Assembly (NCBI GenBank): GCA_043775055.1
Contig: JAYVSU010000174.1
Span: 1-12,792 of the forward strand
DNA length: 12,792 bases
Source of the DNA: Aalborgiella sp043775055
GTDB taxonomy: Bacteria; Pseudomonadota; Gammaproteobacteria; Burkholderiales; Burkholderiaceae_C
Direction of reading: 5' to 3'
In this document: one piece after another, positions 1 through 6,719 of the stretch
Layout of the letters: each line of letters begins with the position of its first letter
Numbering within the stretch: position 1 is the first letter of the stretch
Notes under the pieces: model-generated
What the model was told of the DNA's origin: nothing
Databases searched by the model: none
The model's input: the letters and a program-made list of their open reading frames with translations, nothing else
Translations under genes and position numbers: made by a program

Positions 1-1643
1 TTGGTTTTAGGAAAGTCTTCTCTGAAGACAATATGTTTAGGCATTTTGTAGCCCGTCAAATGTTGCCGGCAATAGGCGCTGACATCTGCTTCTGTCAACT
101 GAGGGTCTTTTTTGATGACGAACAGTTTGATCGCCTCGCCAGCTTTTTCGTCCGGCACACCAATGATGGCGCACTCCAATACGCCAGGGCACAATGAGAC
201 AACGTTTTCTAACTCATTCGGATAAACATTGAAGCCACTGACAATGATCATGTCCTTCAAACGGTCCACAATCTTGGTGTAACCGCGCTCGTCCATGATG
301 CCAACGTCGCCGGTGCGGAAGAAACCATCGTCCGTGAAAGCTTTGCCGTTTTCTTCCGGTTGGTTGTAATAACCCGTCATCACATTTGGCCCTTTGATGC
401 AAATCTCGCCAGATTGACCTTGCGGCAAGTTGTTGCCCGCTTCATCTTTGATAGCAATCTCAACACTTGGCAGTGGCAAACCAATTGTCCCTGTGAACTC
501 TGTGCTGTTGACCGGGTTGTTGGTGCCCATGGCCACGGTTTCGCTCATGCCCCAACCTTCAATCATCGGGCAACCTGTGACGGCAAACCAATTGCGCGCC
601 GTTCCCTCAGACGCAGCCATGCCGCCAGCTTGCGACACATACAGCGTTGAAAAGTCGATAGTTTTAAAATCAGGGTTTTGCAGCAACGCATTAAACAGCG
701 TGTTAACTGCTGGCAGCATATGAAAAGGACGCTTCTTGAGTGTTTTTACAAAACCAGGAAAGTCACGTGGATTCGGAATCAACGTCATGTGCGCGCCCCA
801 GCGCATAGACAGCAAACTCAAGTTGAGCGCAAAAATATGGTACAGCGGCAAGGCTGCAATACCATTGATGTTGCGAACGTCGCCAACACGCTCCATCGCC
901 GGTGTGAACCAAGCCTCACCTTGCAGTACAGCAGCCACAATATTGCGATGCGTCAGAACAGCACCCTTGGACAAACCTGTGGTGCCACCGGTGTATTGCA
1001 AAAATGCAATTGACTCCATGGTCGAAGTGTTCGGCTTCAGAGTCATGCGCTTGCCTTTGGCGATGGCTTCATTGAACGAAGTGACCGTCAAACCATTCGT
1101 TAGCGGCAACTGGTAAGCAGGCACAGCTTTCTTGAGATTGCGTACGGCGAAAGTGATCCATTTGCCGTAGAGGCCGCCTAGCAAGTCGCCAACTGATGTC
1201 ATCACCACACGTTTGATCGGTGTTTTGCTGATCACTTCAGCCAAAGTGACGGCAAAATTTTCTAAAATCACAATCGTTGTTGCACCAGAATCGCGCAGCT
1301 GGTGCTCTAACTCGCGTGGCGTGTAAAGTGGGTTCACATTCACACAGGTGTAGCCCGCACGCAAAATACCCGCCATTGTCACTGAAAACTGCGGCAAATT
1401 GGGTAGCATGATGGCCACTCGCGCACCTGGCTCCAAACCTTGGCTTTGCAACCAAGCGCCTAATGCCAGAGACAACTCGTCAACTTCTTTGTACGTCGTC
1501 CAACGCTCCATACACACTGAAAAAGGACTGGCCGCATTTTTCTTGAACGACTCCTCCAGCATCTGCGTCAATGAGCCGTAGATTTCAGGATGAATTTCAG
1601 CAGGTACGCTGCTTGGGTAACTCTTGAGCCAAATCTTATCCAT
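1..1643 (-). CDS. fadD: Long-chain fatty-acid-CoA ligase (AMP-forming), 3' end cut off by window edge
   Basis: Activates long-chain fatty acids to acyl-CoA via an acyl-adenylate, feeding beta-oxidation; usually associated with the inner face of the cytoplasmic membrane. Translation from the ATG at 1643-1641 stays open for 547 codons to the window edge. ANL-superfamily motifs are visible in order: the P-loop-like YTGGTTGLSKG (about residues 217-227), the adenylate motif GWGMSET (363-369), DDGFFRTGDVG (438-448), and the hinge and C-domain entry DRLKDMIIVSGFNVYPNELE (460-479). The visible sequence ends at FPKT. The catalytic lysine of the usual PKT..GK motif must lie just outside, so only about 10-15 residues are missing from a protein of normal size (about 560). 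The gene starts 59 bp after the chalcone-isomerase-like gene on the same strand, so co-transcription is plausible. The exact chain-length preference cannot be read from the sequence. Confidence 0.93.
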   Translation of the reverse strand, partial: MDKIWLKSYPSSVPAEIHPEIYGSLTQMLEESFKKNAASPFSVCMERWTTYKEVDELSLALGAWLQSQGLEPGARVAIMLPNLPQFSVTMAGILRAGYTCVNVNPLYTPRELEHQLRDSGATTIVILENFAVTLAEVISKTPIKRVVMTSVGDLLGGLYGKWITFAVRNLKKAVPAYQLPLTNGLTVTSFNEAIAKGKRMTLKPNTSTMESIAFLQYTGGTTGLSKGAVLTHRNIVAAVLQGEAWFTPAMERVGDVRNINGIAALPLYHIFALNLSLLSMRWGAHMTLIPNPRDFPGFVKTLKKRPFHMLPAVNTLFNALLQNPDFKTIDFSTLYVSQAGGMAASEGTARNWFAVTGCPMIEGWGMSETVAMGTNNPVNSTEFTGTIGLPLPSVEIAIKDEAGNNLPQGQSGEICIKGPNVMTGYYNQPEENGKAFTDDGFFRTGDVGIMDERGYTKIVDRLKDMIIVSGFNVYPNELENVVSLCPGVLECAIIGVPDEKAGEAIKLFVIKKDPQLTEADVSAYCRQHLTGYKMPKHIVFREDFPKT

Positions 1644-1702
1644 ATCGACGGTCTACTTTCTTGATGATTTAAATGGGTTCTAAGGCGTAACGACGTGAGC
1701 AA

Positions 1703-2293
1703 TCAACTGGATTTACCCAGCAGGCCGTCTTTGAGTTTCCAGTCAGCAGGGTTAGGGCCCAACCAGATACGCAAAAGAGCGATGTAAAACTCAGCTTCTT
1801 TAAAGGGCTCGCCTTGCGGTTTGCCTTTGACCGTCAGCACACCGCCGGTGCCAGGAATCCAATCAAAGGTAAAGCTATCGCCAACGAGCAGTTTCTTCTG
1901 ATCCGTAAAAACTTGACTCATGCGAATCAAGCCCGGGATCAACTTAGACATTTCGGTTTTAGGCGCGTTGTCTTCAACACCACGGGTGAACAATTTGCCC
2001 AACTCCGACGCGTCAATATCACGCAGCATGGTGATACTGATGCGTTTGCTCCCCGCTAGTGACAACGCTTCTTCAGCGGTGCTGACCTTTTTAGGCAAAT
2101 ACAGACCCGCCGAATAAACCTTGAAAACTGCCTTGTATCGTACGCCCGTTCCATTCAATACCAATTTGCTGCCACGCAGGTCAGCGGTATCTTCAAACTT
2201 AACGCCTGCAACCTCCACGGTGGCTGCAGCAGCAACAGACAAACCCGAGGTCAAAGCCAAGACCACCAAGAGGGCGCGAAGAAGTGTATTCAT
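1703..2293 (-). CDS. Exported chalcone-isomerase-like protein
   Basis: A 196-residue protein with an N-terminal signal peptide: Met-Asn, Arg6, a hydrophobic stretch to about residue 20, and an Ala-rich cleavage region near AAAA at about 21-24. The mature part starts VEVAGVKFEDTADLRGSKLVLNG-like. It carries the features of bacterial proteins with a chalcone-isomerase fold: VYSAGLYLPKK, the central KRISITMLRDIDASELGKLFTRG segment, and a C-terminal FYIALLRIWLGPNPAD. Bacterial members of this family are periplasmic and of uncertain function. They are thought to bind fatty acids rather than act on chalcones, which fits the fadD gene 59 bp downstream. The start is the ATG at 2293-2291. No strong Shine-Dalgarno is visible upstream of it. 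Family identity is confident; enzymatic activity is not supported. Confidence 0.85.
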   Translation of the reverse strand: MNTLLRALLVVLALTSGLSVAAAATVEVAGVKFEDTADLRGSKLVLNGTGVRYKAVFKVYSAGLYLPKKVSTAEEALSLAGSKRISITMLRDIDASELGKLFTRGVEDNAPKTEMSKLIPGLIRMSQVFTDQKKLLVGDSFTFDWIPGTGGVLTVKGKPQGEPFKEAEFYIALLRIWLGPNPADWKLKDGLLGKSS

Positions 2294-2447
2294 GATGATT
2301 GAAGTGTAAAAACGAACGACCGTGCTATTTTTGAAGGCTCAATTATCAATCGCAAGCGTATTTTTTTTGCCTCGGGTTTACGCCTAAGCATGCAAAAATC
2401 CACGCATTTAGTAGCAACGCCCTAAGAGTTTGCTACACTGGCAACTT
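2294..2447. promoter_or_regulatory. Divergent promoter region between the chalcone-isomerase-like gene and trpL/trpE
   Basis: Non-coding DNA between divergently transcribed units. On the plus strand TACACT at 2434-2439 is a plausible -10 hexamer. The hexamer 17 bp upstream (GTAGCA, 2411-2416) is a poor -35, which would fit a weak or activator-dependent promoter. The expected start would fall around 2446-2448. On the minus strand GATAAT (complement of 2342-2347) is a candidate -10 for the chalcone-isomerase-like gene, with no convincing -35. An 8-T run lies at 2361-2368. Promoter calls are by eye. Confidence 0.4.
2411..2436. promoter_or_regulatory. Inverted repeat over the presumed trpL/trpE promoter (candidate operator)
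   Basis: GTAGCAA at 2411-2417 and its exact complement TTGCTAC at 2430-2436 form a 7-bp perfect inverted repeat with a 12-bp spacer. It covers the -35 position and runs into the candidate -10 (TACACT, 2434-2439). The arms lie about 19 bp apart, roughly two helical turns, as expected for a dimeric regulator. It does not look like the enteric TrpR operator. It could also be chance, since only 14 bases are constrained. Confidence 0.35.
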
Positions 2448-2543
2448 ATGTTCATACATCGCGCCCACTTCACAGGCTCAAGCACCAGCCAAAGCACAGG
2501 TCACAGCGACCGAGGAGCTTGGCTTTGGCGTCCCTCACGTTAA
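2448..2543 (+). CDS. trpL: Probable trp leader peptide with two near-adjacent Trp codons
   Basis: A 31-codon open frame beginning ATG TTC ATA CAT and ending in TAA at 2541-2543. Its C-terminal part reads RGAWLWRPSR, with Trp codons at 2520-2522 and 2526-2528. Trp is rare, so a W-x-W pair just before the stop of a short frame upstream of trpE is the hallmark of a trp attenuator peptide. No Shine-Dalgarno is seen at a normal distance, and the candidate -10 (2434-2439) would place transcription start at about 2446-2448. The peptide may therefore be translated from a leaderless transcript, as is known for trpL of Sinorhizobium meliloti. GCCAAAGC at 2488-2495 is exactly complementary to GCTTTGGC at 2522-2529, which covers the second Trp codon. 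The assignment is inferred from position and composition. Confidence 0.6.
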   Translation: MFIHRAHFTGSSTSQSTGHSDRGAWLWRPSR

Positions 2544-2554
2544 GTGCATCGTAG

Positions 2555-2580
2555 GCACGTTTGCTTCGCGCAAAACGTGC
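2555..2580 (+). promoter_or_regulatory. Strong RNA hairpin directly after trpL (possible attenuator element)
   Basis: Arms GCACGTTTGC (2555-2564) and GCAAAACGTGC (2570-2580) pair over 10 bp with one bulged A and a five-base TTCGC loop, starting 11 nt after the trpL stop. The 3' arm is also complementary to CACGTT at 2536-2541, right after the Trp codons (AACGTG at 2574-2579), so two mutually exclusive structures are possible. No U-tract follows immediately (the next bases are TCATTGCTTGTG), so it is not a textbook intrinsic terminator. A second stem, GCTTGT...GGG (2586-2597) with CCC..ACAAGC (2614-2624), and a T7 run at 2660-2666 lie further down before trpE. Confidence 0.45.
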
Positions 2581-2711
2581 TCATTGCTTGTGTAGGGAAA
2601 CTTCGCTAGACGACCCAAACAAGCGCCCCATATTCGCACTGCTAGTTTCTATTCCGCGATTTTTTTGCATGCGGCATGAGCTACGCAACGCATCTCACTA
2701 GGTTAATTGTG

Positions 2712-4286
2712 ATGACTGAATTTGAATTTAACAAACTTAAAAGCCAAGGCTACAACCGCATCCCTTTGATGCTGCAAGCCTTTGCCGACCTTGAAACCCC
2801 GCTATCTTTGTACTTAAAGCTCACCCAAAGTGGCAATAAAGATGATGAAAAAGATAGCAAGTTAGTCATAAATAACGCCGGCTACAGCCAAAATAAGTAC
2901 AGTTTTTTGCTGGAGTCGGTCGTTGGCGGCGAGCGCTTTGGGCGTTACAGCTTCATCGGCTTACCGGCCCGCACCTTGCTGCAATCGATCGGTTTTGGCG
3001 TGGATGCTAAGACTGAAGTCGTGACCGACGGCCTCGTTGTCGAAACCAGCCGCATAAACCCGTTGGACTTCATCGCCAGCTACCAGCAGCGCTTCAAAGT
3101 CGCGCTACGCCCTGACTTGCCGCGCTTTTGCGGCGGTTTGGCCGGTTATTTTGGCTACGACACCGTGCGTTACATCGAGAAAAAGCTAGAAAAATCATGC
3201 CCACCCGATGAGCTGTATTGCCCCGACATCCTGCTGCTGCAATGTGAAGAGCTGGCGGTGATTGACAACCTCTCCGGCAAACTCTCGCTGATTGTCTACG
3301 CTGACCCCGCGCAGCCCGATGCTTTCAACGCCGCCCAAGCGCGTTTGTTGGCCTTGAAGGAAAAGCTCAAATCTTCCGTCAATGCCCCCGAAATTCACCC
3401 TTCGACCACACATCCTGCCGTGCGCGACTTTGCCAAGGCGGACTACATCGCCGCCGTGCTGCGTGCCAAAGAGCTGATCGCCGGCGGCGACTTCATGCAA
3501 GTGCAAGTCGGCCAGCGCATCAAAAAGCGATACACCGAGTCGCCACTCAGCCTCTACCGCGCACTGCGCTCGCTGAACCCGTCGCCGTACATGTACTACT
3601 ACGACTTTGGCGATTTCCACGTCGTCGGCGCGAGCCCTGAGATTTTGGTGCGCCAAGAAGCGGTCATAGACGACGGTAAATCAGCACAAAAAATCACCAT
3701 TCGTCCGCTAGCTGGCACGCGCCCTCGCGGTGCAACACCCGAGTTGGACAAAGCCGCTGAAGTCGAACTCATCACCGACCCCAAAGAGCGCGCCGAGCAC
3801 GTCATGTTGATTGACTTGGCCCGCAACGACATTGGCCGCATTGCCAAAATCGGCTCAGTCAAGGTGACCGAAGCCTTCGCCGTCGAGCGCTACAGCCACG
3901 TCATGCACATCGTCAGCAACGTTGAAGGCATTTTGAACGACGGTCCGCAGGGGCAAAAGCTAGGCGCGATGGATGTGCTCAAAGCCACCTTCCCAGCTGG
4001 CACGCTGACCGGCGCACCTAAAGTTCACGCTATGGAATTGATTGACCAGTTAGAACCCACCAAACGCGGCCTTTACGGCGGCGCGTGCGGTTACCTCAGC
4101 TTTGCGGGCGACATGGACGTGGCCATCGCCATCCGCACCGGCATTATCAAAAACGAGACCCTGTACGTGCAAGCTGCAGCCGGCGTGGTGGCTGACAGCG
4201 TGCCCGAGCTGGAATGGGCAGAAACCGAGGCCAAGGCGCGCGCCTTGCTGCGAGCCAGCGAACTGGTCGAGGAGGGCTTGGTATGA
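2712..4286 (+). CDS. trpE: Anthranilate synthase component I, with a repeat-derived insert
   Basis: Converts chorismate and ammonia (delivered by TrpG) to anthranilate, the first committed step of tryptophan synthesis; cytoplasmic. The chosen start gives MTEFEFNKLKSQGYNRIPLM, which matches the usual N-terminus in this group, with AGGT at 2700-2703 as a weak ribosome site. The in-frame ATG at 2676 would add 12 atypical residues. The 524-residue product shows the Trp-feedback motif LLES (66-69) followed by GGERFGRYSFIG, then LIDLARNDIGR (from about 366), SHVMHIVSNVEG with the expected catalytic His at about 399, and GTLTGAPK (430-437) before a C-terminal AIAIRTGII. Between YLKL (34-37) and YSFLLES the protein has about 25 residues where the family usually has only a few. 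This stretch contains a copy of the local 64-nt repeat. The stop overlaps the trpG start by 4 bp. Confidence 0.95.
   Translation: MTEFEFNKLKSQGYNRIPLMLQAFADLETPLSLYLKLTQSGNKDDEKDSKLVINNAGYSQNKYSFLLESVVGGERFGRYSFIGLPARTLLQSIGFGVDAKTEVVTDGLVVETSRINPLDFIASYQQRFKVALRPDLPRFCGGLAGYFGYDTVRYIEKKLEKSCPPDELYCPDILLLQCEELAVIDNLSGKLSLIVYADPAQPDAFNAAQARLLALKEKLKSSVNAPEIHPSTTHPAVRDFAKADYIAAVLRAKELIAGGDFMQVQVGQRIKKRYTESPLSLYRALRSLNPSPYMYYYDFGDFHVVGASPEILVRQEAVIDDGKSAQKITIRPLAGTRPRGATPELDKAAEVELITDPKERAEHVMLIDLARNDIGRIAKIGSVKVTEAFAVERYSHVMHIVSNVEGILNDGPQGQKLGAMDVLKATFPAGTLTGAPKVHAMELIDQLEPTKRGLYGGACGYLSFAGDMDVAIAIRTGIIKNETLYVQAAAGVVADSVPELEWAETEAKARALLRASELVEEGLV
2842..2896 (+). repeat. Dispersed 64-nt-type repeat, copy A, translated inside trpE
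   Basis: ATAGC at 2854-2858, then 17 nt, then CGCCGGCTACAGCC starting at 2876. This is the same spacing as the four other plus-strand copies in the window. The 5' hairpin arm and the 3' end are more degenerate than in the other copies. Read in the trpE frame it encodes KDSKLVINNAGYSQNK. ATAGC begins at the second codon position, a different frame from copies B and D. Confidence 0.7.
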
Positions 4287-4885
4287 AAACGACGAACAAT
4301 TCTGGAAGAATTAAAGTCTTGATGATCGACAACTACGACAGCTTCACCTACAACATCGTTCAATACTTCGGTGAATTGGGCGCAGAAGTCGAGGTTTTCC
4401 GCAATGACGAAATCACCTTAGAAGGCATCGCCGCCCGCAATCCAGACCGTTTGGTCATCTCCCCCGGCCCTTGCTCACCAGCAGAGGCGGGCATCTCCGT
4501 GAAAGCGATCACTCACTTCGCTGGTAAGCTGCCGATTTTGGGCGTCTGCTTGGGCCATCAGGCGATTGGTGCGGCACTGGGTGGCAAAATCATCCGCGCG
4601 CAGCAACTCATGCATGGCAAAACAAGCGTGATCACAACGACGCAATCTGGCGTGTTCGCGGGTTTGCCAGAGAAGTTCACCGTCAACCGCTACCATTCCT
4701 TAGCGATTGAACGCGCCACTTGCCCCGCCGATTTAGAGATCACGGCGTGGACGGACGACGGTGAAATCATGGGTGTGCGCCACAAAACCCTGCCGTTTGC
4801 CGTGCGTATGGAAGGCGTGCAGTTCCACCCTGAGTCGATTTTGACCGAGCATGGTCACGCGATGTTGAAGAATTTCCTCGTCTAA
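4283..4885 (+). CDS. trpG: Anthranilate synthase component II (glutamine amidotransferase)
   Basis: Class I glutamine amidotransferase that hydrolyses glutamine and passes ammonia to TrpE. The start is the ATG at 4283, overlapping the trpE stop (ATGA, 4283-4286) with GGAGGG at 4271-4276, so translation is probably coupled to trpE. Longer in-frame upstream starts inside trpE are not needed. The 200-residue product is normal in length. It begins with a short polar N-terminus, then VLMIDNYDSFTYNIVQ. The catalytic triad is visible as Cys89 in GVCLGHQAIG, and His182 and Glu184 in QFHPESILT. The oxyanion motif SPGPCSP is at about 60-66. A protein of this type can also serve p-aminobenzoate synthase, but the neighbour and coupling point to TrpE. 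Confidence 0.96.
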   Translation: MKTTNNSGRIKVLMIDNYDSFTYNIVQYFGELGAEVEVFRNDEITLEGIAARNPDRLVISPGPCSPAEAGISVKAITHFAGKLPILGVCLGHQAIGAALGGKIIRAQQLMHGKTSVITTTQSGVFAGLPEKFTVNRYHSLAIERATCPADLEITAWTDDGEIMGVRHKTLPFAVRMEGVQFHPESILTEHGHAMLKNFLV

Positions 4886-4908
4886 AAGCAAAAAATAAGG
4901 CGTATGAC

Positions 4909-5586
4909 ATGAACGATCTAGGCATACACAACCTCGTGCTGTTCATCCTCGCCGGTTGGGCGCTTAACCTCACGCCCGGGCCGGACGTGTTTTACATGGT
5001 CACCCATGCGCTCAAGGGCGGTTGGCGCGCAGGCAGCGTGGCGGCGGCGGGCATTTTTGCCGGTTGTTTGGTGCATGTGGCGGCGGCCACGGTGGGTTTG
5101 AGCGCACTGGTTGCTGCGTCCAGCACGGCGTTCACCGTTCTCAAGTTCATGGGCGCGGCGTATTTGGTCTACGTGGGTTTTAAAATGTTCATGTCAAAAT
5201 CCACAAACGCTATTAATAGTATAGCTAATGAGGCAATAAATACGCCGGCTACAGCTAAAAATAGCCTTAAAATTGACTATTTGACAGTATTTAAGCAAGG
5301 TTTTTGGACCAATGTGCTCAACCCCAAAGTCGCGCTCTTCTTCCTCGCCTTTTTGCCGCAATTCATCAGCCCAGCTTCCGCGCACCCGTCGCTGGCGTTC
5401 TTGGCTTTGGGCATTTTGTTCAACGTCAGCGCCATCCCTATCAACATGGGTTACGTCTTGTTGGCTGCGTGGTTGAGCCAGCGCGCAGGCCTCGTCCAGC
5501 GCAGCATGCATGGGCTGGAGCGCGTTGCAGGGGCTGTGTTTATGGGCTTTGGCGCGAAGTTGGCGCTCACTGACTTGCCGCATTGA
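4909..5586 (+). CDS. LysE/RhtB-family amino-acid exporter inside the trp cluster
   Basis: A 225-residue integral membrane protein of the LysE/RhtB export family, which exports amino acids driven by proton exchange. The family signature NLTPGPDVFYMV lies at residues 20-31. It is followed by a glycine/alanine-rich TM2, a TM3 ending AYLVYVGFKMFM (84-95), then the conserved FWTNVLNPKVALFFLAFLPQF (132-152) and two further C-terminal hydrophobic segments; about six membrane segments in all. Translation starts 23 bp after trpG with AAGG at about 4897-4900. Residues 101-122, in the loop between TM3 and TM4, are encoded by repeat copy B and read AINSIANEAINTPATAKNSL. The loop is normally variable, so function may be retained. 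Its place between trpG and trpD suggests a substrate linked to tryptophan or aromatic amino acids, but this is inference. Confidence 0.88.
   Translation: MNDLGIHNLVLFILAGWALNLTPGPDVFYMVTHALKGGWRAGSVAAAGIFAGCLVHVAAATVGLSALVAASSTAFTVLKFMGAAYLVYVGFKMFMSKSTNAINSIANEAINTPATAKNSLKIDYLTVFKQGFWTNVLNPKVALFFLAFLPQFISPASAHPSLAFLALGILFNVSAIPINMGYVLLAAWLSQRAGLVQRSMHGLERVAGAVFMGFGAKLALTDLPH
5209..5272 (+). repeat. Dispersed 64-nt repeat, copy B, translated inside the lysE-type gene
   Basis: GCTATTAATAGTATAGC (5209-5225) forms a GCTAT/ATAGC hairpin. Seventeen nt follow, then CGCCGGCTACAGCT from 5243 and AAAAATAGCCTTAAAA to 5272. GGCTA and TAGCC in the 3' half can form a second small stem. The translated frame contains INTPATAKN, the same frame as copy D. 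Confidence 0.85.
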
Positions 5587-5648
5587 ACCACTGACAGCCA
5601 GGCCGTTATCATTTCAATCAAAACCCTAAATCGTTACCTCTTCACACC

Positions 5649-6686
5649 ATGACCCACAAAATCACCCCCCAAGAAGCGCTGTTACGCACCGTTGAGCATC
5701 GCGAAATCTTCCACGACGAAATGCTGCACATCATGCGGCTCATCATGAGCGGCGAGATGTCGCCTGTGATGATGGCCGCACTCATCACCGGTTTGCGTGT
5801 CAAAAAAGAGACCATTGGCGAAATCACCGCCGCCGCGCAGGTCATGCGCGAGTTTTCGACCAAGGTTGAGGTGGCGGACAAAACCCATCTGGTCGACATC
5901 GTCGGCACCGGTGGCGATGGCTCGCACACCTTCAATATCTCGACCTGCTCCATGTTTGTCGCCGCCGCAGCCGGTGCCAAAGTCAGCAAACACGGCGGCC
6001 GCAGCGTCAGCAGCAAGTCCGGCAGTGCGGACGTGCTGGAAGCCTTGGGCATCAACATCAACCTTTCCCCCAAAGCGATTGCCCAGTGCATTGCTGAGGT
6101 CGGCTTAGGCTTCATGTTCGCACCCAACCACCACCCCGCCATGAAAAACGTCGCCCCCATTCGCAAAGAAATGGGCATGAAAACGATTTTCAACCTGCTC
6201 GGCCCGCTCACCAACCCAGCCGATGCGCCCAATATCTTGATGGGCGTGTTTCATTCCGACCTGGTCGGCATCCAAGTCCGCGCCCTGCAACGCCTTGGTG
6301 CCGAGCACGCCGTGGTGGTCTACGGCAAAGACGGCATGGACGAAGTCAGCACCGGTGCGACCACCATGGTCGGCGAGCTGAAAAACGGCGAAGTCACCGA
6401 GTACGAAATCCACCCCGAAGACTTCGGCATGGCCATGGTCAGCAACCGCGCCCTGCGGGTCGAAACGGCCGAGCAATCCAAAGCCATGCTCTTGGGCGTT
6501 TTAGACAACCAGCCCGGCGCCGCCCGCGACATCGTGATCCTGAACGCCGGCGTCGCCCTCTATGCCGCCAATGTGGCAGATTCAATGGCAGCCGGCGTAT
6601 TGCTTGCCAAGTCAGCTATTGAATCAGGAGCGGCGAAGGCGAAGTTGGCGGAACTATCGGACATTACGAAGCGGTTGACGGCGTAA
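5649..6686 (+). CDS. trpD: Anthranilate phosphoribosyltransferase
   Basis: Transfers the phosphoribosyl group of PRPP to anthranilate; cytoplasmic, normally a homodimer needing magnesium. The product is 345 residues, normal for the family. The PRPP-binding GTGGDGSHTFNIST lies at 86-99, the KHGGRSVSSKSGS motif at 114-126, the family block FNLLGPLTNP at 181-190, and the Mg-associated DGMDE motif in the second half. It starts 62 bp after the exporter gene. No clear Shine-Dalgarno is seen before the ATG (CACACCATG), and no better in-frame start is visible. The C-terminal part (ADSMAAGVLLAKSAIESGAAKAKL) has normal length but is encoded over a degenerate inverted match to the 64-nt repeat. The gene is separated from trpC by a two-gene islet. 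Confidence 0.96.
   Translation: MTHKITPQEALLRTVEHREIFHDEMLHIMRLIMSGEMSPVMMAALITGLRVKKETIGEITAAAQVMREFSTKVEVADKTHLVDIVGTGGDGSHTFNISTCSMFVAAAAGAKVSKHGGRSVSSKSGSADVLEALGININLSPKAIAQCIAEVGLGFMFAPNHHPAMKNVAPIRKEMGMKTIFNLLGPLTNPADAPNILMGVFHSDLVGIQVRALQRLGAEHAVVVYGKDGMDEVSTGATTMVGELKNGEVTEYEIHPEDFGMAMVSNRALRVETAEQSKAMLLGVLDNQPGAARDIVILNAGVALYAANVADSMAAGVLLAKSAIESGAAKAKLAELSDITKRLTA
6582..6631 (-). repeat. Degenerate inverted match to the 64-nt repeat within trpD
   Basis: On the minus strand ATAGCTGA (complement of 6612-6619), with ATAGC at 6615-6619, is followed after exactly 17 nt by CGCCGGCTGC (from 6597 downwards), preceded by AATA. This shares an 8-mer and a 14-mer (AATACGCCGGCTGC) with intergenic copy C at identical spacing. 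Twelve nt before ATAGC the strand reads GCT, as in the other copies. The similarity stops after the CGCCGGCTGC core. TrpD is not lengthened here, so this could be a remnant fitted to the coding sequence, a gene-conversion tract, or partly coincidental. Confidence 0.5.
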
Positions 6687-6719
6687 AATTTAAAGACAAT
6701 TGTTTGCTAAACTCGCTAC

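Noticed and set aside
2660..2666. T7 run before trpE as an intrinsic terminator
   Set aside because: The preceding bases (ATTCCGCGA) find only about four complementary bases nearby (TCGC at 2634-2637), too weak for a terminator stem by eye.
2676..2711. Upstream ATG as the trpE start
   Set aside because: It would add 12 residues (MSYATHLTRLIV) not typical of TrpE, and lacks a ribosome site; the ATG at 2712 gives the expected N-terminus.
4214..4282. Longer trpG frame starting inside trpE
   Set aside because: The extension is a shifted reading of trpE; the ATG at 4283 has GGAGGG upstream and overlaps the trpE stop in the usual ATGA form.
5642..6232. Open 196-codon frame on the minus strand opposite trpD
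   Set aside because: It lies wholly opposite the well-supported trpD frame; its Met/Ser-rich composition is what an antisense reading of that codon usage gives. No ribosome site or family feature.
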